This document shows, piece by piece, positions 57,900 through 64,000 of a stretch of 64,000 nucleotides of DNA; positions within the stretch are counted from its first letter, which is position 1, and every line of letters starts with the position of its first letter. Under the pieces are notes generated by a model. It was not told the origin of the DNA, made no database searches, and saw only the letters and a list, made by a program, of their open reading frames with translations. A program made the position numbers and the translations under genes. This DNA comes from Nectonema munidae (lineage: Eukaryota > Nematomorpha > Nectonematoida > Nectonematidae): assembly GCA_030549495.1 (NCBI GenBank), contig JAUIRK010000461.1, positions 434,001 through 498,000 on the forward strand. Reading direction: 5' to 3'.

Positions 57900-60254
57900 T
57901 TAAGGGTTTAAAAAAACTCCAGTTTTTTTCTTTTTCAAATTGATTTTTTTCTCTTCTATTTCATCAAAATCAGATACTTCCGTATCTGATTTTGATGAAA
58001 AAGATTCTTCCTCACTGGAAGTATAAATGTTTTGTTTTTCTTCTAAAAAAAAAGAATTAAAAATGAAAATTTAAATAACAAAATACTTTTATTCTTTCCA
58101 TCAATATTTATTGTATTATCTTGTATATCTTTCAGATTTTCTAAAAAAATTAAAATTAAATATCAAATTAAATTTAGATGTTGCTTACCTTCAATAAAAG
58201 CTTCATTAAATTGTAAAAATGAATCAATTTCTAAAAAAACTAATTAAAAAGAGAAATAAAAACAACAATGTTACTTTTAGGATTTTCAGCGAAAAAAACT
58301 TTTTTGCTAAATTTTTGAACTAAAAAATAATTAGATGAAAAAATGCAATTTTAATATAATTGTATACTTTTTAAATTTTGAATATCAGTTGAAGTTTTTG
58401 AGGAACACGGCATTTCACCTTTTAATATCGCTAATTTTTTATCAATAATACTTTGAGATCTCATATTCTCTTTTAACCGATCAGAATGATCGTAATATCT
58501 AAAAGAAAAATTAAATTATCTAAATCTATAAAGTAACAAATACATACAATCTTTGCGTATTTTGGCTGTGGTTCATAACCATTGCCAGATTGTTCAAATC
58601 TTCTTCCTGTTCATTCTTAAAATAAGTCACCAGGCTCTTCCTCAGAAGATGATTAGAAATTATTTTATTCAAAATTCCTTTTGAGTATCTTTATAAACAA
58701 AATAAAATTAAAAAATTAAATCATTAATTAACTATTGAAAAATTTGATACCGTGAAAAAATTTTGCCTATGATACTAGTGGTTAATTTGTTACCGTTAAA
58801 GGTAACAAAAAATTCCTTGTTTTCAGATTTAATCATATTTCTTATTTTTCTTAAAAATAAAAATAAAGTATTCTAAAAAGTGTAAAAAAAATCTTCATAC
58901 TTCAAAAAAAGATCCATGTCTTTATAAAGATTTTTGGATATTGACATTAGCGCCTGTCCGCGGCGCTCATTCTTATGCGCTTTTACTTTTATTATATACT
59001 TTTCATTGATATATTTGGCATCGTTAAATTCGGCTATCTGTAAATTCATTGCGACACCCACTCTTTGGGTATTGATGCTTAAAAACTTCATAATACAATA
59101 GTCTCTGAAGTTTTTTTGCTCTATCAAGTTTAGATGTATAAGAATATTTGATTTGATAATGGCATAATCATAAAAATCTTCCATAGAATTTAAATATAAT
59201 TTTAATTCTTTGTTAGATAACATAGAAGTATTTTCTTTAATATCAATTGCTCTAATTTTAGTTGCTTTTTTGGTACCTTAAAAAATTCAATATTAATTTT
59301 AAGAATAAATTAGTGTAACTCTAACCTTTTGTTGTTCTGTGAAAAACAATTTTAAAAGTTTCACAATCAAAAATAAAAGTGCTTGGGAATTCACTTTTAT
59401 AAATGATATAAAAGTCCAAAAAGCGTTTCAGATAAATCATGTATGAAACAATTGTTCCTATAAAGATTAAATTATTAATGTAGGAATTATAAAAATAATT
59501 AAACTAAAAAAAGCAAAATATACCGGGCTGCTTTTCGGTTTCCCATTTTATTAAAACCGCGTTTTGAAAGTCAGTTAACCGGCTAAAACAGGTTAACCAT
59601 GATTTTGATGGAAATTGTGAAATATACATGCTAAATGCCAGAGAAACAACACGGCAATTATCATATGCCGATTTTGGATTTTGTCTATCTAACAAACCAC
59701 ACATTAAACAAATGAAAAAATTATATATAATAATATATAAATTTCCTAGGAAAAAAAATTAATAAAATTTTTTTTTAATTTATCCAAAAGTAAATATACC
59801 CCATTTGTTTTGATCGTTTTTAAAAGTTTTGTAAAAATGCGAATTTCTCAAAATGTTGCTTTCAAAAACCTCAGTGGTTAAAATCCATAATTTTTTTGTT
59901 TCTTTATTATCCTTCATTTTATCTATATCTTTTGCTAATGTTAAAAAATAAAATTAGAAAATAAATAGAAATAAAAAACAAATACCATCCAAATTATGAG
60001 CGTTTTTATAATGTTGATATATTTGTGAAAATTTCATTTTACATAATTCACATTCTTCTTTCAATTATTTTCATTTGTAGTTGTATAACCAACTTTTTGA
60101 AAAATTTTAATTATTATGTACAAGCTGTAAATGACGTTTCAGCCTACAAACCACCGTACCACAAATTTCACAAGTAAATTTCTAACATAAAATTATATAT
60201 TACATCTCAGATCTATCCCTCAAAGTGAACAAAAAAACTTACTTTTTGAGGCAT
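57900..60254 (-). CDS. Intron-rich tyrosine recombinase with N-terminal zinc fingers (Crypton-like or domesticated)
   Basis: Tyrosine recombinases cut and rejoin DNA through a covalent phosphotyrosine. Exons (minus): 60254-60243 (MPQK), 60181 to about 60105 with a short finger CEICGTVVCRLKRHLQLVH, about 60060-59986 with CELCKMKFSQIYQHYKNAH, then 59934-59800, 59688-59524, 59457-59326, 59276-58901, 58849-58751, 58688-58548, 58498-58368, 58319-58275, 58239-58189, 58140-58087 and 58042-57900. The last eleven join in perfect phase with GT-AG introns of 35-100 bp. Core-binding part: TIVSYMIYLKRFLDFY. Catalytic residues: Arg in NTQRVGVAMNL, Lys in VKAHKNE, HLLRK (HxxR), MNHS and RLYYDHSDR. The tail is acidic and Ser-rich. 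Between the two fingers an in-frame stop remains that I could not splice out, so the N-terminus is uncertain. Could be a Crypton-type transposon gene or a host gene derived from one. Confidence 0.82.
57960..57999. repeat. Perfect hairpin inside the last recombinase exon
   Basis: Two 17-base arms (TCATCAAAATCAGATA and its complement) surround the loop CTTCCG. It sits in coding sequence for an acidic Ser/Asp stretch (SSKSDTEVSDFDE). Confidence 0.9.
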
Positions 60255-60880
60255 TATAATATTCAGGAAGTAAAAAGATTGAAGGAAATCAAAAAAGCAA
60301 ATTAAAATAAAATTGAAAGAAGCAAAATTTCAAGTAAAGAAGCGATAAAAATTGAAAAGGGAAAATTGGAAATTTGGGCAGCAATTGAGTCTGAAAAATT
60401 AGAAGGGACAAGGGAATAACATGAAAAATCATTTGAAATTAATAGACCGAAATATTTTTTGAAAAAAAATAAATTTAGATAAATTATTATAAAAAACAAA
60501 AAATAACTTTTTAGATCATTAAATAGATAAAAATAACTTTTTCTCCACCCCCGAAAACCTAACAGAGGTGAAAATTCGGTATTAGAAAAGTCAATTCGTC
60601 AAAAAAACGGACTTTTTTCTGCTTAAAAAAGTGCAAAAAATTGGTGGCGTTAACTGACCATTAGATCGTCCATCACTTTTTGACAGGGGGTCAATGAACT
60701 ACCATCAATCATTCTTTGACATGAGTACAATGTACTAACTACATCCATCAAAACATGACATGAGTACAATGTACTTACATTCCAAAATCCATCACTTTTT
60801 GACAGGATGGAATTTTTTCTATATTTATTTTTAAATTATTACCAAGGGGGTCCCTTGGGATTATTACCCTAATTTTTTTT
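60255..60880. other. Upstream region of the recombinase gene with short palindromic repeats
   Basis: The 18-mer GACATGAGTACAATGTAC occurs twice (about 60718 and 60757); its core GTACAATGTAC is nearly self-complementary. The phrase CCATCACTTTTTGACAGG flanks them at about 60670 and 60788. Otherwise AT-rich. Confidence 0.6.
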
Positions 60881-63800
60881 TTTTTTATAAATTTTTAAAA
60901 AATGATTTTTATGATCCCGTTTATATTTTTCAATAATATTTGGCTATCTGGGATAGTTTTTTATACTGATTCCAACGCCGCCTTCAGTTTTTTCATATCT
61001 TATAAAGTCTCATGTCACTTTGTGGCAAAATGTCCTAACTTTTTAATTACAAGAGATATTCAAATTTTGATTGCAGATTCGGAATATACGCATAAAAATA
61101 AGTCAAAAACAATTATAAAATAAAAATCGAAAAATTTTCGAAAAATTCCCCCCCCCCCCCCCTTGGAAAATTGATGTCACTTTCTGACCTATCGTCCTAA
61201 CTTTTTAATTAAAAGAGATATTCAAATTCTGATTGCAGATTTGGAATCTACGCATAAATCCATCTCAGAAACAATTCTAGAATAAAAATTAACTTAGAAA
61301 ATTTTGATGTCACTTTCTGGTAAATTTCCTGTCGGACCAAATGAAACTTTTAAACTATAACTCCAATCATTCTGAAACTTGACATAGTTCTTAAAAACAG
61401 TTATCCCTATCATATTCACTTATTATATTGATTACGGTCCTTCACAAAAATTTTTGGCCATTTTCGGACCGAAAATCTCGGGAACTATACATGATATAAA
61501 AAACTGAAGGCAGGGCTGGAATCAGCATAAAAAACTACCCTAGACACCCGAATGTTAAAGAAAAAGATAAACAGAATCATAAAAATCGTTTTTTAAAAAT
61601 TAATAAAAAAAATTAAAAAATAAAAAATCCCGGGATATAATCCCAAGCCCCCCCCTCCCCTTGGGTATATCTAAAAAGAAATAAAAAAATTGGGAAATTA
61701 TGTCACTTTCTAAAAAGTTGTCTATGATAAAAAGCGGAAATAGAATCACTGTGACAGATGTGAATATCTAATGGATAATAAATATGTGTCAGTTAAATAT
61801 GTGAGGAATTTCAAAGAAGCTTGGCGTCATGTTTGATTGATTTGACAGTCTGCATTCCTTACATTCTGAAAATATGTCACTTTCTGGTTATATTTCCTGG
61901 GACCATTTCTAAAATATGTCACTTTCTGGTTATATTTCCTGGGACCATTTCAAAACCTTGGGTAAATTATGTCACTTTCTGGTCAAATCTCCTGTAGGAC
62001 CAAATGCAACTTTTAAGCTACAAGTCCAATCTTTCTGAAACTTGGTATAGTTATTCATAAGTATAATCCCTCTCATATCCATGTCTTATTTTGGTCACGT
62101 TCTCAATATTTTAGATTTTAGCCGTCCCGGTCGCCATATCTCGGGAACTAGAGCAGCTATGTAAAAACTGATTACACTGTTGGAATCAGCATCCAAAACT
62201 AACTTAGAATACAGAATATCAAACTCATAGACAAATGCAATCATATAAAAAAAATTGTATATAGTAAATATAGGATAATGTACCAACTTTGGCACTGAAT
62301 TGTGCGAAAAGTATAGCTGAAGTGTCAAAACTAATAGAATATTCGAAATCTACGCAAAAAACTGATCCAGAATCGTATAATTAAAATTTAGTTATAATTT
62401 TAATAATATGTATAAAAATATAATTCAAAAAGTCAACTCATACTATATATATGTGTACAAAGTATAGCGATTTTCAGTAACATTTCCAAATTGATATATT
62501 GAAAACCTATTATTTGCGATAACTCAGCAATTATAAGTCCAATCTTGTATTAATGGGTATCAAAATGTTCGTCTCTGCAAGAGCTTTCGAATGATACCAG
62601 TTTCAAGTTGATCGGACTTGTCATTCGGGTTTTAGAGTCAAATGTCACTTTTTGACCTAAAAAAAGGACTTAGGATTAAGTAAAATCACTGATATAGACC
62701 TCTAAAATAAAGAAAATCTAACATATTAACCCGTTTAAACAGAAGGAGTATTTAAAAAAAAGGTTTTTTTTTAATTTAAAAAAGAGAAGAAGAAAAATTT
62801 AAGTACTATCCGATGTAAAATGTTGAGTTTGATGAAAATTTGATTTTCTTTCGAATGGCGTAGGTTAGAAGTCTATAAGTAGTGTAGTTCCAGAGTTACA
62901 ATGCTTTAAATGTCTAAAAATGGGAAAAAAACATCAAATTTCATATAGGGTAGTATCTAAATCCAAATATATCAAGCCGATCTCTTAGATATTTAAGCAA
63001 AATATTCTTTTAATAATTTTCTACAACTTTGTAAAGTTACAAGTGGCTGCGATATATATAAATAATTTTTTTACACTCTGAAACTTATATATATATATAT
63101 ATGTACAAATAGTAAAATGTTCGATATCTTTTTAATTATAAAAGATATTCAAATTCTGATTGCAGATTCGGAATCTACGCTTAAAACTGAGTCAAAATCA
63201 AATATAAAAAATTTTCGAAAAAATTCTCCAATACCCCCTTGGGTGAAAAGGTCCGTTTTAGTCAGGACCAAATTTAAATCCTGAACGGTATGAGATATAA
63301 AAAAAACTGATTATACCGTTGGAATCAGCGCCAAAATCTCTACAAGACTGTACTATAAAATAATTATTATTTTGAGAAAATTAAAAAATATTTAAAAATA
63401 CCCCCTTCTTGGGTGAAAGGGTCCGTTAAAGAAATATCGTCATAACTTTTTAATTAGAAGAGATATTCAAATTCTGATTGCAGATTCGGAATCTACGCAT
63501 AAATCCATCTCAGAAACAATTATAAAATAAAAATCTAAAAATTTTCGAAAAAATTCTCCCCCCCCCCCCCCTTGGAAAATTGATGTCACTTTTTGACATA
63601 TCGTCCTAACTTTTTAATTAGAAGAGATATTCAAATTCTGATTGCAGATTCGGAATCTACGCATAAATCCATCTCAGAAACAATTATAAAATAAAAATCT
63701 AAAAATTTTCGAAAAAATTCTCCCTTGGAAAATTGATGTCACTTTTTGACACATCGTCCTAACTTTTTAATTAAAAGAGATATTCAAATTCTGATTGCAG

Positions 63801-64000
63801 ATTCGGAATCTACGCATAAATCCATCTCAGAAACAATTATAAAATAAAAATCTAAAAATTTCGGAAAAAATTCTCCAATTTTTTTCACCCAATTTAACCC
63901 AATTTTAACCCCCCTAGGAAAATTGATGTCACTTTTTGACATATCGTCCTAACTTTTTAATTAAAAGAGATATTCAAATTCTGATAGCAGATTCGGAATC
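60881..64000. repeat. Complex satellite-like array with poly-C tracts (C-type units)
   Basis: The core AACTTTTTAATTAAAAGAGA, TTCAAATTCTGATTGCAGAT and TCGGAATCTACGCATAAATC recurs at about 61035, 61195, 63125, 63445, 63595, 63750 and 63945. Several cores are preceded by a run of 12-18 C and TTGGAAAATTGATGTCACTT. Starts at 63572, 63725 and 63915 are 153 and 190 bp apart. A longer unit containing TGTCACTTTCTGG...CCTGT.GGACCAAATG, TCGGGAACTA and TGGAATCAGC repeats at about 61303 and 61967 with 664-bp spacing. The array runs off the window's right edge. No coding potential seen. Confidence 0.85.

Noticed and set aside
1-64000. LTR retroelements, Polintons or other virus-like elements
   Set aside because: I found no protease, integrase, capsid or envelope motifs and no paired LTRs; reverse transcriptases present are of LINE type.
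1-64000. CRISPR arrays or bacterial operons
   Set aside because: The tandem repeats have long irregular units without unique spacers, and the genes have introns.

Overview
The window is AT-rich animal nuclear DNA. The evidence is GT-AG introns (35 bp to several kb), metazoan-type genes (an inward-rectifier potassium channel, PIG-F, an ATRIP-like checkpoint protein) and a dense load of metazoan transposons. I cannot name the species; an invertebrate is likely. Most of the sequence is transposon debris, and host genes sit as scattered, GC-richer exons inside it.

1-9.8 kb: a Tigger end split by a small hAT element, then a large TTAA-flanked piggyBac-like element (2149-9422) full of tandem arrays. 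It sits inside an older, inverted copy of its own family. It carries an intact-looking Merlin transposon (4143-6498) and two LINE pieces. 11.2-18.2 kb: a six-exon ATRIP-like gene on the minus strand, with an antisense LINE in its large intron. 18.7-34.2 kb: hAT elements, several with exact 8-bp target duplications, and two LINE reverse transcriptase relics. 36.3-37.6 kb: a tRNA-derived SINE, PIG-F, and the last exon of an unknown gene 89 bp upstream of PIG-F. 40.7-48.2 kb: a complete inward-rectifier K+ channel gene on the minus strand. Its 6.25-kb intron holds a MULE relic, a ZMYM1-type hAT relic, a LINE insertion with a 16-bp target duplication, and pieces of the TTAA family. 49.8-54.3 kb: hAT relics, a 280-bp foldback element and some possible host exons.

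54.6-60.3 kb: a 3-kb Tigger element with a long transposase frame that lacks its first catalytic Asp. It lies against the 3' end of an intron-rich tyrosine recombinase gene (57900-60254, minus). Eleven consecutive exons of this gene join in phase and together carry the full R-K-HxxR-H-Y catalytic set. I consider this the most interesting object here. From about 60.9 kb to the end lies a complex satellite-like array with poly-C tracts; one unit of the same family lies at 54283, on the far side of the Tigger.

The genes do not form one pathway. What links the window is layered transposition around a few surviving host genes. I recognised no retrovirus, LTR element or Polinton.
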